Shown piece by piece: positions 24,487 to 32,133 of a stretch of DNA of 35,976 nucleotides; the stretch's first letter is position 1, and each line of letters opens with the position of its first letter. Source of the stretch: UBA4582 sp038106185 (GTDB lineage: Bacteria > Pseudomonadota > Gammaproteobacteria > Pseudomonadales > Azotimanducaceae). Location of the stretch: positions 1-35,976 of the forward strand of contig JAYODE010000036.1 of assembly GCA_038106185.1 (NCBI GenBank), read 5' to 3'. Made by a program: the position numbers and the translations under genes. The notes under the pieces were generated by a model, which worked only from the letters and a program-made list of their open reading frames with translations, made no database searches and was not told where the DNA came from.

Positions 24487-25028
24487 GCCGGTAGCCTTGG
24501 GTCACCTGCCGCAAAGGCAGCCGTTGACTTGTGCGCCTTTGCACGGCCTGCCAGTGATATATGAATCCTTCGACCCGGCTGACTGGTATGACACATATCG
24601 ACATCAAGGGCGGTGTCACCCTCAAGCCCACCTAGCGCATTAAATTGGATGGGACTCGTGCCATCAACCAAGCTTAAGGTGGTGTCTGCTAATAAGGGTG
24701 GAAAGCGCATCACCACCGCAGCGCCTGCCGAATTGCAATTATTAGGACTGCCTCTAACAACGCACCAGCCAGCGCTAAAATCAGTTGCAGCACTCTGGCC
24801 GAGGATACTGACGGTCGTGCCCGTTTTGCTGGCCTCGCTTCGAGCTCGCAACAAGGTCAGCATGAACTCATTCACCTGAGTCGACATGGTGTTTCTTGCC
24901 AGCATGTTCTGAAAGCTCGGAATGGCAATCGTCATGCCCATACCAATAATGACCAGACCAATCAGCAATTCAATGAACGTCATGCCTCGAAGCCGTTGCT
25001 TTTTGGTACTACGGTGGAAAGTTGCCAT
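24480..25028 (-). CDS. fimU: FimU-type (GspH/FimT family) minor pilin
   Basis: This GspH-family prepilin has leader MATFHRSTKKQRLRG-MTFIELLIGLVIIGMGMTIAIPSFQNML, with Glu5. The body has the family pattern (VNEFMLTLLRARSEASKTGTTVSI, GWCVVRGSPNNCNS, ...GDPRLPAC). The first residue after the cleavage glycine is Met instead of Phe. The ATG at 25028 has AAGGAA 5 nt upstream and gives 182 residues; an in-frame start at 25052 is less likely. It is first in the fimU-pilV-pilW-pilX-pilY1 run. Because a separate FimT lies at 11.6 kb, this copy is assigned FimU by position. Its tail has GRAK in place of GRxR. Confidence 0.85.
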   Translation of the reverse strand: MATFHRSTKKQRLRGMTFIELLIGLVIIGMGMTIAIPSFQNMLARNTMSTQVNEFMLTLLRARSEASKTGTTVSILGQSAATDFSAGWCVVRGSPNNCNSAGAAVVMRFPPLLADTTLSLVDGTSPIQFNALGGLEGDTALDVDMCHTSQPGRRIHISLAGRAKAHKSTAAFAAGDPRLPAC

Positions 25029-25052
25029 TGAAGTTCCTTTTCTAATGGACAA

Positions 25053-25287
25053 GGAGATTCTATGGCACTTGCGACCCTCTATCAGAGGCCAAACGATTAG
25101 CCCTGAAGAAAAATCGATGGGCGGTCCAGCTTAGCAACTTGGCTTAAACTGAAGAATTCTGCGGTGCAGATGCTGCAGCACGCTAGGCAAAAAAATGGCT
25201 GATTCGAGCCTGCTGGCCCATGCTGGCGACGCTGTTCTGTCGCCCATATGACGACACTCTTCTCAATATTTGGGCGCAGCTGATCCG
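25053..25287. other. Intergenic stretch between pilE and fimU
   Basis: No gene is seen. It holds a candidate pilE transcript end on the minus strand: GGCGAC/GTCGCC arms at 25225-25230 and 25239-25244, then a short GGCT/AGCC stem (25210-25197) followed by seven T (25195-25189). No clear promoter for fimU was found. Confidence 0.4.
25189..25210 (-). terminator. Weak intrinsic terminator candidate downstream of pilE
   Basis: On the minus strand a 4-bp GGCT-N6-AGCC stem is followed by an A and seven T. The stem is short, so termination may be partial and let some transcription reach the minor-pilin genes. Confidence 0.3.
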
Positions 25288-25647
25288 TTACGGCGCCAGG
25301 GTTCCGAGAGCATCCAGGGTCATGGTTTCACCGCAACTGCTGGTCGGTGCTGCAGTGACGACGAAGTTTGTCGCCGTCAAGGTGCTGAGACTAAGATTGA
25401 ACTTTGGCGCTCCCTGGCTTGGCGACACAGCGCTACAAACACTTTCAATAGTCGCACCCACATAAGTGAAGTCGTTACTGTAGTAACGCTCCATTCCAAG
25501 GGAACAAACTTTCATATCGGCTACCGCCTGAGAGACGAAAGTATCGCAGGTATAGGCCTGGTAGCTAGGGTAGGCAAGCGCAGAGATAATACCGACAATA
25601 GCCACAACCACCATCAACTCAATCAGCGTGTATCCTCTTGCTATCAT
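25288..25647 (-). CDS. pilE: PilE-like type IV pilin
   Basis: This pilin-family protein has the very short leader MIARG-YTLIELMVVVAIVGIISALAYPSYQAY, with Glu5 and a canonical N-terminal helix. Mature features include DMKVCSLGMERYYSND, common in PilE, and a C-terminal CGETMTLDALG. It has only 119 residues and stops soon after that motif, without the CW ending seen in many PilE proteins. The ATG at 25647 has GGAG 9 nt upstream; longer in-frame starts lie inside ispH. It is 41 nt after ispH and ahead of fimU, whereas in Pseudomonas pilE follows pilY1/pilY2. It could be a minor rather than major pilin. Confidence 0.85.
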   Translation of the reverse strand: MIARGYTLIELMVVVAIVGIISALAYPSYQAYTCDTFVSQAVADMKVCSLGMERYYSNDFTYVGATIESVCSAVSPSQGAPKFNLSLSTLTATNFVVTAAPTSSCGETMTLDALGTLAP

Positions 25648-25666
25648 AGTCTTTCTCCAGCTGTTA

Positions 25667-25682
25667 CTTATCAAAAGATAAG
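25667..25682. other. Small stem-loop between ispH and pilE
   Basis: CTTATC-AAAA-GATAAG is a perfect 6-bp stem with a 4-nt loop in the 41-nt spacer, without a following T-run. It may affect stability of the processed pilE message but is too weak to call a terminator. Confidence 0.35.
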
Positions 25683-25688
25683 CCGCGT

Positions 25689-26624
25689 TCAACCACGCAA
25701 AGCTTTCGGCAGGGAAAATTCGATATTTTCTTCTCGTGTCAAAATTGTCGTAACTGGCACTGGGCCATCCAACTGCAGACGCGCGATCACCTCTTCGACC
25801 AGACTTTCCGGTGCACTGGCACCAGAGGTGACACCAATCACCTCGGCATCTTTCAGCCAACTGGGATCTATCAGTGTTGCATTGTCGATCAGAAACGCTC
25901 GAACCCCCAAGCGTTCTGCCAGTTCGCGGAGGCGATTAGAGTTTGAACTATTCGCTGAACCCACCACGAGAATCAAATCACAAGTCAACGCCAGGTCCTT
26001 AACCGCATCCTGGCGGTTCTGGGTCGCGTAACAGATGTCATCCTTGCGCGGCCCCTCAATCAGAGGAAATCGACTGCGCAACCGATCAATCACTTTGGCT
26101 GTGTCATCAACGCTCAGGGTCGTCTGAGTCACATAAGATACCTGGCTGACATCTTGAATTTGCAGGGCTTCTACATCCTCTTCGCTTTCAATCAGGTAAA
26201 TGCGTGTAGGGTCAGCATACTGTCCCATGGTTCCTTCCACTTCTGGATGACCCGCATGACCAATCAACACCGCTTCACGCTGGTCTCGAGAAAAACTGCT
26301 GACTTCATTATGCACCTTGGTGACCAGCGGGCAGGTGGCATCAAAGATTCTGAGATTTTTCTTCGCGGCTTCAGCACGGACCTGTTGCGATACGCCATGT
26401 GCACTGAAGATCACCAAGGATTCGGCCGGCACTTCAGCAACTTCTTCAACAAATATCGCACCTTTCGCTCGCAATGATTCAACAACCGTTCGGTTATGTA
26501 CCACCTCATGCCGTACATAGACCGGCGGACCGTAAAGCGCCAGAGCACGATTGACGATTTCAATCGCTCGATCGACACCGGCACAGAATCCCCTCGGGCT
26601 GGCTAATTTGATTTCCCTGAGCAT
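25689..26624 (-). CDS. ispH: 4-hydroxy-3-methylbut-2-enyl diphosphate reductase
   Basis: IspH (LytB) is the last enzyme of the MEP isoprenoid pathway, an iron-sulfur protein that reduces HMBPP to IPP and DMAPP. Three cluster cysteines are visible, in PRGFCAGVDRAIEIV, IFDATCPLVTKVH and DDICYATQNRQ. HEVVHNRTVVE, GHAGHPEVEGTMGQ and VVGSANSSNSNRL are further signatures. Length 311 is typical. It starts 3 nt after the fkpB stop, the usual gammaproteobacterial lspA-fkpB-ispH order. Confidence 0.97.
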   Translation of the reverse strand: MLREIKLASPRGFCAGVDRAIEIVNRALALYGPPVYVRHEVVHNRTVVESLRAKGAIFVEEVAEVPAESLVIFSAHGVSQQVRAEAAKKNLRIFDATCPLVTKVHNEVSSFSRDQREAVLIGHAGHPEVEGTMGQYADPTRIYLIESEEDVEALQIQDVSQVSYVTQTTLSVDDTAKVIDRLRSRFPLIEGPRKDDICYATQNRQDAVKDLALTCDLILVVGSANSSNSNRLRELAERLGVRAFLIDNATLIDPSWLKDAEVIGVTSGASAPESLVEEVIARLQLDGPVPVTTILTREENIEFSLPKALRG

Positions 26625-26627
26625 AGA

Positions 26628-27095
26628 TTATTCACTCACTCTGAGGATTTCATTGGAGATCTGCTCGACCTCAAGGATATCAACTTCAAAAATGAGATCT
26701 TTACCTGCCAGGGGATGGTTGAAATCCACCTCGATACTATCTCCCTGAATCTTGTTGATCACACCGGGTAGTTCGCCGTTGTTCTGGTCTGCAAACGACA
26801 TCATCAAGCCTTCCGTCAACTCCATATTGACCGGGAATTGCCCACGCCGTAACCGCTGCAGGTTAGCTTCTAAATGCTCGCCAAAGCCCTGACTAGCCGG
26901 AATCATGAGGCGTTCCGAGGCACCAGCAAGCAGGCCAAACATCGCCGCTTCAAAACCGGGCAACAGGTTGCCATCGCCGACATCAAAGGTTGCGGCCTTC
27001 AAGCCTGTTGAATCCACCACATTACCATTGTCCAATTGCAGCGAAAACCTCAGTGTTACTCGGGTTCCCGGGCCTACCGGCGTGTTCTTAGCCAT
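26628..27095 (-). CDS. fkpB: FKBP-type peptidyl-prolyl isomerase (FkpB/SlpA family)
   Basis: This cytoplasmic SlyD-like prolyl isomerase and chaperone has 155 residues. The FKBP core is GTRVTLRFSLQLDNGNVVDST at the N-terminus, then DVGDGNLLPGFEAAMFGLLAG and the insert-in-flap region (PASQGFGEH ... NHPLAGKDLIFEVDILEV). It lacks the histidine-rich tail of SlyD, which fits FkpB. It overlaps the end of lspA by 8 nt and is followed 3 nt later by ispH. Confidence 0.94.
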   Translation of the reverse strand: MAKNTPVGPGTRVTLRFSLQLDNGNVVDSTGLKAATFDVGDGNLLPGFEAAMFGLLAGASERLMIPASQGFGEHLEANLQRLRRGQFPVNMELTEGLMMSFADQNNGELPGVINKIQGDSIEVDFNHPLAGKDLIFEVDILEVEQISNEILRVSE

Positions 27096-27579
27096 TAACG
27101 TTACTCGCCTCCCTGGGCTTAAGCAGCGTATCCAGTATCAGCAGCATAGCGCCGACAGTGATCGCTGAGTCGGCAATATTAAATGCCGGAAAATAATAGT
27201 GCTGGTAGTGAACTACGATAAAATCAACCACATAGCCGACCAACGCACGGTCAACCAGGTTGCCAATGGCACCACCTAGGATTAGCGCCAAGGCCAGAGC
27301 CAAGAGCTTTTCGGTCGACCTGATTCTATACAACCAAACCACAATGGCACCACTCACCGCCGTTGAAACGGCGACTAAAAACCAACGCTGCCAACCCCCG
27401 GCATCGCTGAGAAAACTGAAGGCGGCGCCGGCATTGTGCAGCAGTGTGAAATTAAATACCGGCAACAACTCGATACTCTGGCAATTGCCCGGACGGCAAA
27501 GCGGCAGTAAGTCGCGCATGAACTCCTTTGACCACTGATCGGCAATAACGATAACGAAGCTGAGCAAAAAATACCTCAT
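27088..27579 (-). CDS. lspA: Lipoprotein signal peptidase (signal peptidase II)
   Basis: LspA is an inner-membrane aspartyl protease that removes signal peptides from prolipoproteins such as BamD. It has about four membrane segments. The two catalytic aspartates are in GNLVDRALVGYVVDF and FNIADSAITVG, and NFTLLHNAGAAFSFL is the other conserved block. Length is 163. Its ATG overlaps the ribF stop as ATGA. In most gammaproteobacteria ileS separates ribF from lspA; here the two are fused in one coupled unit. Confidence 0.96.
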   Translation of the reverse strand: MRYFLLSFVIVIADQWSKEFMRDLLPLCRPGNCQSIELLPVFNFTLLHNAGAAFSFLSDAGGWQRWFLVAVSTAVSGAIVVWLYRIRSTEKLLALALALILGGAIGNLVDRALVGYVVDFIVVHYQHYYFPAFNIADSAITVGAMLLILDTLLKPREASNVNG

Positions 27580-28511
27580 GACTGCTGAGTCGCAAAGTAA
27601 GACCTGGCCACATCCATATCAGTGGAGATCGCCAGCTTTAATGCAGCCAGGTCGGCGAATTTTTTCTCGTCACGCAGTTTAGCTCGAAAAATGACTCTGA
27701 CTGTCTTGCCATAGATTGATCGACCAAAGTCAAAGATATGCACCTCTAGAATCGGCTTGACCGTTGCTTCATTCAACGTGGGCCTAACCCCGACGTTGGC
27801 AACCCCTTGAAGCAAACCATTCAAGCACTCGATCTCTACCGCATAAACACCATCAATAGGTGCTCGATATCTGTGCAGTTGAATATTGGCCGTCGGGGCG
27901 TCAAGGGTACGTCCCAGTTGTCGGCCATAGACCACCTTGCCGGTAATGGTGTAGGGGCGACCTAGCAGCTGCTCGGCCATGGCAAAGTCACCCTCGGCCA
28001 GACACGCACGAATACGGGTACTACTGACTCGAGCTTCAGCGACCGTGAGGGTATAGAGGTTGGTAACTTCGAAGCCATGCTTTTTACCGGCCACCAGTAG
28101 CTGCTTAAAATCACCGCTGCGGTCATTGCCAAAGCGCGCATCATCGCCGGCAAATACGGCGCGGACTTGAAGATCTTGCGCCAGCAGGTCAATAAAGGCC
28201 GCCGCCGACATGGAGCGTGTTTTCTCGTCGAACTTCAGACACAGCACCAGATCTATCCCATGCTGCGCCAAGAGGGCAACTTTTTCTCGAAATCGAGTCA
28301 ATCGCGCGGGCGCGTTGAATGCATCGAAGTACTCTTTCGGCTGCGGTTCGAAACAGATCAACATCGAGGGCACACCCAGCGCCAAGGACTTTTGTTTCAC
28401 CTGACGCAAGATGGCCTGATGACCCAGGTGCACACCATCGAAGTTACCGATGGTCACGATGCAGCCTCGGTGCCTGGGTTGAAGGTTATATATACCCCTG
28501 ATCACTTCCAT
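27576..28511 (-). CDS. ribF: Bifunctional riboflavin kinase / FAD synthetase
   Basis: RibF phosphorylates riboflavin to FMN and adenylates FMN to FAD. The N-terminal nucleotidyltransferase domain has IGNFDGVHLGHQAILRQV and VSSTRIRACLAEGD. The C-terminal kinase domain has GRPYTITGKVVYGRQLGRTL, PTANIQL and GVYAV. Length 311 fits the family. It starts 6 nt after murJ and its stop overlaps lspA. No FMN riboswitch is expected in, or seen in, the 6-nt spacer. Confidence 0.96.
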   Translation of the reverse strand: MEVIRGIYNLQPRHRGCIVTIGNFDGVHLGHQAILRQVKQKSLALGVPSMLICFEPQPKEYFDAFNAPARLTRFREKVALLAQHGIDLVLCLKFDEKTRSMSAAAFIDLLAQDLQVRAVFAGDDARFGNDRSGDFKQLLVAGKKHGFEVTNLYTLTVAEARVSSTRIRACLAEGDFAMAEQLLGRPYTITGKVVYGRQLGRTLDAPTANIQLHRYRAPIDGVYAVEIECLNGLLQGVANVGVRPTLNEATVKPILEVHIFDFGRSIYGKTVRVIFRAKLRDEKKFADLAALKLAISTDMDVARSYFATQQS

Positions 28512-28517
28512 AGTCGG

Positions 28518-30086
28518 TCAACGCACCATTTGCCTGAATTTAAAACCAACGAGCTGCAACACCGCTGCATAGGTCATGGCACCTCCCGCACAGATCAGTA
28601 ACATAGCGCCAAGGCGCTCCCAAAACGGCATGACCAACCAGGCCACCTGATCTGGCGAAATCAGCACCAGCACCGCACACATAAAGCCATTCGCCACAAC
28701 CACCTGAAGGCTAAATTGCAGCCAGCCTCGAGTGAATATCAGTACTCCCGCGCGGCGTAAGCCATAAAACAGCAAGCCCGCATTGATAAAAGCCGATAGC
28801 GAGGTTGCCAGTGCCAAACCCGCATGTTTGTACTCCCAGACCAACAAAAGGTTCAGGACCATGTTCGACACCAGGGCAATCATACCGTATCGCACCGGTG
28901 TGGCTATGTCTTGCCGCGAAAAATAGCCGGGCGCCAGAACCTTGACCAGCATATGACCCAATAAACCGAGTCCGTAGGCACTCAGACTGAATGCAGCCAT
29001 CGTGACATCTCGAGGGGTCATTTCGCCTTGATAAAACAGCGTCGTAATCAAACTCTCGGAAAGCACTACCAGCGCCGCAGAGGCCGGAATCCCAATGACG
29101 CAGACCATTCGAATCGCCCAATCCAGGGTCGCCGAAAAGGCCGCCGGCGAATCTGCCGCATGCTCTCGCGAGAGACTGGGCAGTATCACCGTGGCTATCG
29201 TGATGCCAAACAGCGCCAACGGCAACTCCAGTAATCGATCTGAATAGTACAACCAGGACAAACTGCCGGTTTCCAGAAACGACGCCAGAACGGTATCCAG
29301 TAGCAAATTGATCTGACCTACCGAAACCCCAAAAATGCCTGGCACCATCAACCACAGAATGCGTTTGACGCCAGTGTCACCGAAACTGATCTTAGGTATG
29401 GGTAACAGACCCGCCGTCTTTAAAAATGGCAAAAGGAACAAGAGCTGCAGCAAACCTGCTAACAACACACCCCAAGCCAGCGCCATAACAGGCACATCGA
29501 GATAGGGCCGCAGCCAGACGGCACAACCAATCAGGGTCAAGTTCAGCAATACTGGCGTAAATGCTGGTGCACCAAAACGACCGAAGCTATTCAGGATAGA
29601 GCCTGCAAAGGCCGTCATAGAAATGAAAAACAGGTAGGGGAACGTCAATCGCAGCATCTCTGTTGCCAGCGCCACTTTTTCCGCCTCACCGTGATAGATA
29701 AAGCCTGCGGCGAAGACGCTGATGATGCCCCCAGCAAACAGGCTGCCAGCGGCCGTGATCAGTAATAAAACCAACCCCAGGGTACCACTGACCCTGTCTA
29801 TCAAGTGTTGGACGGCTTGAGGACCCTGCTGAGTTCGATAGGCGGAGAGTACTGGTACAAAGGCTTGAGAAAAGGCGCCTTCAGCAAACAAACGGCGAAA
29901 GAAGTTAGGAATCTTAAAGGCGAGAAAAAACACATCGGCCTCGGCGCCAGCACCGAAGAAGAACGCCACCACCATGTCCCTGATCAGCCCAAAAACACGG
30001 GAAATCATGGTCATCACCGACACCAGACCACTGGACTTCAGCAGTCCACGGCCGGTTTTGACGTTGCTCGATTCAGGATCTGTCAT
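28518..30086 (-). CDS. murJ: MurJ, lipid II flippase
   Basis: MurJ (MviN) moves lipid II across the inner membrane for peptidoglycan synthesis. The 522-residue polytopic protein has the expected N-terminal block (LLKSSGLVSVMTMISRVFGLIRD, AEADVFFLAFKIPNFFRRLFAEGAFSQAFVPVL) carrying the conserved arginines, and about 14 membrane segments. It is the first gene of the murJ-ribF-lspA-fkpB-ispH run and is divergent from rpsT, as in Pseudomonas. The ATG at 30086 opens just before ESSNVKTGRG. Confidence 0.97.
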   Translation of the reverse strand: MTDPESSNVKTGRGLLKSSGLVSVMTMISRVFGLIRDMVVAFFFGAGAEADVFFLAFKIPNFFRRLFAEGAFSQAFVPVLSAYRTQQGPQAVQHLIDRVSGTLGLVLLLITAAGSLFAGGIISVFAAGFIYHGEAEKVALATEMLRLTFPYLFFISMTAFAGSILNSFGRFGAPAFTPVLLNLTLIGCAVWLRPYLDVPVMALAWGVLLAGLLQLLFLLPFLKTAGLLPIPKISFGDTGVKRILWLMVPGIFGVSVGQINLLLDTVLASFLETGSLSWLYYSDRLLELPLALFGITIATVILPSLSREHAADSPAAFSATLDWAIRMVCVIGIPASAALVVLSESLITTLFYQGEMTPRDVTMAAFSLSAYGLGLLGHMLVKVLAPGYFSRQDIATPVRYGMIALVSNMVLNLLLVWEYKHAGLALATSLSAFINAGLLFYGLRRAGVLIFTRGWLQFSLQVVVANGFMCAVLVLISPDQVAWLVMPFWERLGAMLLICAGGAMTYAAVLQLVGFKFRQMVR

Positions 30087-30150
30087 AGAAATTCTTCGGG
30101 TTCTGCGCCCGCTGAGTCAAAAGCCGGGTATCTTACTGTGATTCAGCAAC

Positions 30151-30156
30151 ATTATA
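30151..30156 (-). promoter_or_regulatory. Candidate -10 element of the murJ promoter
   Basis: A perfect TATAAT is present on the minus strand, about 65 nt before the murJ start. The upstream -35 region is poor (a GCTGGC-like hexamer at 16 nt), so the assignment rests mainly on the -10 box and position. Confidence 0.35.
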
Positions 30157-30190
30157 TTAGCTATTTTCACCTGCCAGCGTGCTTTGCTGT

Positions 30191-30219
30191 TTGACATTAG
30201 AGACCTAAATCGGCATAGT
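30191..30219 (+). promoter_or_regulatory. Putative sigma70 promoter of rpsT
   Basis: A perfect TTGACA (30191-30196) is followed at the ideal 17-nt spacing by CATAGT (30214-30219, 4 of 6 matches), about 45 nt upstream of the rpsT GTG. Confidence 0.6.
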
Positions 30220-30263
30220 GTCGCGTCTTATTTTCCGGGTTTTCATTCGAGGAAGCACTTACC

Positions 30264-30530
30264 GTGGCTAATAGTCCCCAAGCTAAAAAACGCGCCCGTC
30301 AGGCAGAAGTCAGTCGCGCGCACAATGCCAGTCAGCGTTCAGCGATGCGGACTGCCATCAAAAAGACCATCGCTGCGCTCGCCACTGGCGACTACGCGAC
30401 TGCCCAAACGGCTTACTTGTCTGCCGTACCGATACTGGATCGCGCCGTCAGTCATGGCATTATTCACGCCAACAAGGCTGCTCGCCATAAGGCGCGGTTG
30501 AATCAAAAAGTTCACGCACTTCAGGCCTAA
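30264..30530 (+). CDS. rpsT: 30S ribosomal protein S20
   Basis: S20 binds 16S rRNA early in 30S assembly. The 88-residue basic protein begins ANSPQAKKRARQAEVSRAHNASQRSAMRTAIKK, the family's signature, and ends NKAARHKARLNQKVHAL. The start codon is GTG, preceded by GAGGA at 30249-30253. It is monocistronic and divergent from murJ, as in other gammaproteobacteria. Confidence 0.97.
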   Translation: MANSPQAKKRARQAEVSRAHNASQRSAMRTAIKKTIAALATGDYATAQTAYLSAVPILDRAVSHGIIHANKAARHKARLNQKVHALQA

Positions 30531-30548
30531 GAAACAGCGCTTAAGATT

Positions 30549-30573
30549 GAGGGCTCTCTTATAGAGGGCTCTC
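30549..30573 (+). terminator. Stem-loop after rpsT formed by a direct repeat that also self-pairs
   Basis: GAGGGCTCTC occurs twice around TTATA. The two copies can pair as a 10-bp stem with two G-U wobbles in RNA. No T-run follows (TACTAAG), so it would be an atypical terminator or an RNA-stabilising 3' end. Confidence 0.4.
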
Positions 30574-30647
30574 TACTAAGCTACCGGTACCTCTTGACTG
30601 AGCGCCTGCCGGGTTAAAGCCAGGGCGATAGCGCTGGGTCACTTCCG

Positions 30648-30728
30648 TTAAAAACCTTTTCATTTAAAACCTTTTCTTTAAAAACCTGTTCCTTTGAACA
30701 CCTATCCCTTTAAAAACCCCTGTTAAAA
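30648..30728. repeat. Degenerate array of about five 13-16-bp units
   Basis: Successive units read TTAAAAACCTTTTCAT, TTAAAACCTTTTCT, TTAAAAACCTGTTCCT, TTGAACACCTATCCCT, TTAAAAACCCCTG and a trailing TTAAAAG. The decay among units suggests an older expansion than the 17-bp array next to it. Confidence 0.65.
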
Positions 30729-30787
30729 GTACTATTGCGCTCAGCTTATCGCCATCGCTCACCGCCGGCCTTTCCCTTCAAGCCCAC

Positions 30788-30973
30788 CCTGCTTTAATCA
30801 ATAGCCTGCTTTAATCAATAGCCTGCTTTANNNNNNNNNNNNNNNNNNNNNNNNNNNNNNNNNNNNNNNNNNNNNNNNNNNNNNNNNNNNNNNNNNNNNN
30901 NNNNNNNNNNNNNNNNNNNNNNNNNNNNNNCCTGCTTTAATCAATAGCCTGCTTTAATCAATAGCCTGCTTTA
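30788..30973. repeat. 17-bp perfect tandem array, interrupted by an assembly gap
   Basis: The unit is CCTGCTTTAATCAATAG. Two full copies and a 9-nt partial copy precede the gap; two full copies and a 9-nt partial copy follow it. All visible copies are identical, so the true length is unresolved and the gap almost certainly contains more units. There are no unique spacers, so it is not a CRISPR. Confidence 0.9.
30831..30930. other. Assembly gap (100 N) inside the 17-bp array
   Basis: Exactly 100 N, which is a conventional placeholder, so the real distance is unknown. Confidence 0.98.
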
Positions 30974-31008
30974 CTCTGTAGAGGGTTGACTGCTTCGAGC
31001 CGGGTACT

Positions 31009-32124
31009 TCAGCCTACCACCAGATTGTCTCGGTGTATCAACTCGTCTTCACCGCCATATCCCAGCAGGGCTTCTATCTTTGAACTTGGTTGACCGCATA
31101 TTGCTGCCGCTTCCTGTGCACTGTAATTAACCAGTCCTCGCGCCACGTCAAGCCCCTGCTCATCAACACAGGCGACCATACTCCCCCGCGTGAAAGAGCC
31201 CTCCACTGATTTGACCCCTACCGGTAGGAGGCTGCGGCCAGACTTTCTAAGTACCTCAACCGCGCCCTTATCCAGTACCAGGCGGCCGCTGGTGGTCAAA
31301 CCCGCGAGCCATTGCTTGCGCGCGACCATGACTCCGTTTTGACTCCGCAACAGGGTACCGCGATACCGACCTTTGGCGAGGTCCGCTATCACTCCCGGGC
31401 TTCTACCAGGCGCGACAATGGTATTAGCGCCACTGCGCGCCGCGGTTCGGGCTGCGCGCAACTTGGTCACCATACCGCCTCGACCCAGCTTGCCTCCCTC
31501 TCCGGCCATTCCATCAAGCCTAGGGTCGCCAGCCGCTGCTTCAGCAATCAATTGGGCATTTGGATTCTGGCGAGGGTCCGACTCGAAGAAGCCATCCTGA
31601 TCAGTGAGTAGCAGCAATGTATGTGCCTCAATCAGGTTGGCGACCAAGGCGGCTAGCGTATCGTTGTCACCAAATCGAATCTCGTCGGTCACGACCGTAT
31701 CATTTTCATTAACCACCGGAATGACACCCAAGGCGAGAAGACTTCTCAGCGTGCTGCGGGCGTTGATATAGCGCTCTCGAGACCGCAGATCATCATGGGT
31801 CAGCAAAATCTGGGCTGTGTGCAGCTTGTGGCGCTTGAACTCCGACTCGTAGGCTTGAATGAGCCCCATTTGGCCGACAGCGGCGGCGGCTTGCAGAAGA
31901 TGTAGTGCGCGCGGACGGGTATGAATGCCGAGCCGTTTCATGCCTTCAGCGACGGCGCCGGAAGACACCAGCACCACTTGAATGCCAGACCGGTAGACCG
32001 CGACTATATCATCGACCCATGCTCCGACCAGCTTTAGATCCAAGCCCTCGCCGTTTGATGTGAGCAGGGAACTGCCGACTTTGATAACCCAGGTTTGCCC
32101 TGGCTGATAGGCATGAGTTGTCAT
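31009..32124 (-). CDS. proB: Glutamate 5-kinase
   Basis: ProB phosphorylates glutamate in the first step of proline synthesis and is feedback-inhibited by proline. The amino-acid kinase domain has VIKVGSSLLTSNG at the N-terminus, VLVSSGAVAEGMKRLG, NENDTV and FGDNDTLAALVA. GGMVTKLRAARTAARSG closes the domain, and a C-terminal PUA domain follows (from about residue 275). Length 371 is typical of the PUA-containing form. It starts 9 nt after the obgE stop without a strong ribosome-binding site, so it is probably translated by coupling, as in the conserved obgE-proB pair. Confidence 0.96.
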   Translation of the reverse strand: MTTHAYQPGQTWVIKVGSSLLTSNGEGLDLKLVGAWVDDIVAVYRSGIQVVLVSSGAVAEGMKRLGIHTRPRALHLLQAAAAVGQMGLIQAYESEFKRHKLHTAQILLTHDDLRSRERYINARSTLRSLLALGVIPVVNENDTVVTDEIRFGDNDTLAALVANLIEAHTLLLLTDQDGFFESDPRQNPNAQLIAEAAAGDPRLDGMAGEGGKLGRGGMVTKLRAARTAARSGANTIVAPGRSPGVIADLAKGRYRGTLLRSQNGVMVARKQWLAGLTTSGRLVLDKGAVEVLRKSGRSLLPVGVKSVEGSFTRGSMVACVDEQGLDVARGLVNYSAQEAAAICGQPSSKIEALLGYGGEDELIHRDNLVVG

Positions 32125-32133
32125 GGTTTGCCG

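Larger units (their letters stand above)
30531..31008. other. Gene-free convergent region between rpsT and proB, filled with repeats and an assembly gap
   Basis: No coding sequence is supported. It contains a hairpin just after rpsT (30549-30573), a degenerate 16-bp array (30648-30728) and a 17-bp perfect tandem array interrupted by 100 N. Genes on both sides point into it, so it is a shared 3' region. Confidence 0.8.

Noticed and set aside
27570..28520. FMN riboswitch controlling ribF
   Set aside because: Only 6 nt separate murJ and ribF, and no conserved RFN element is visible.
30788..30973. CRISPR array
   Set aside because: Units follow each other without spacers, are only 17 bp long, and no cas genes are nearby.
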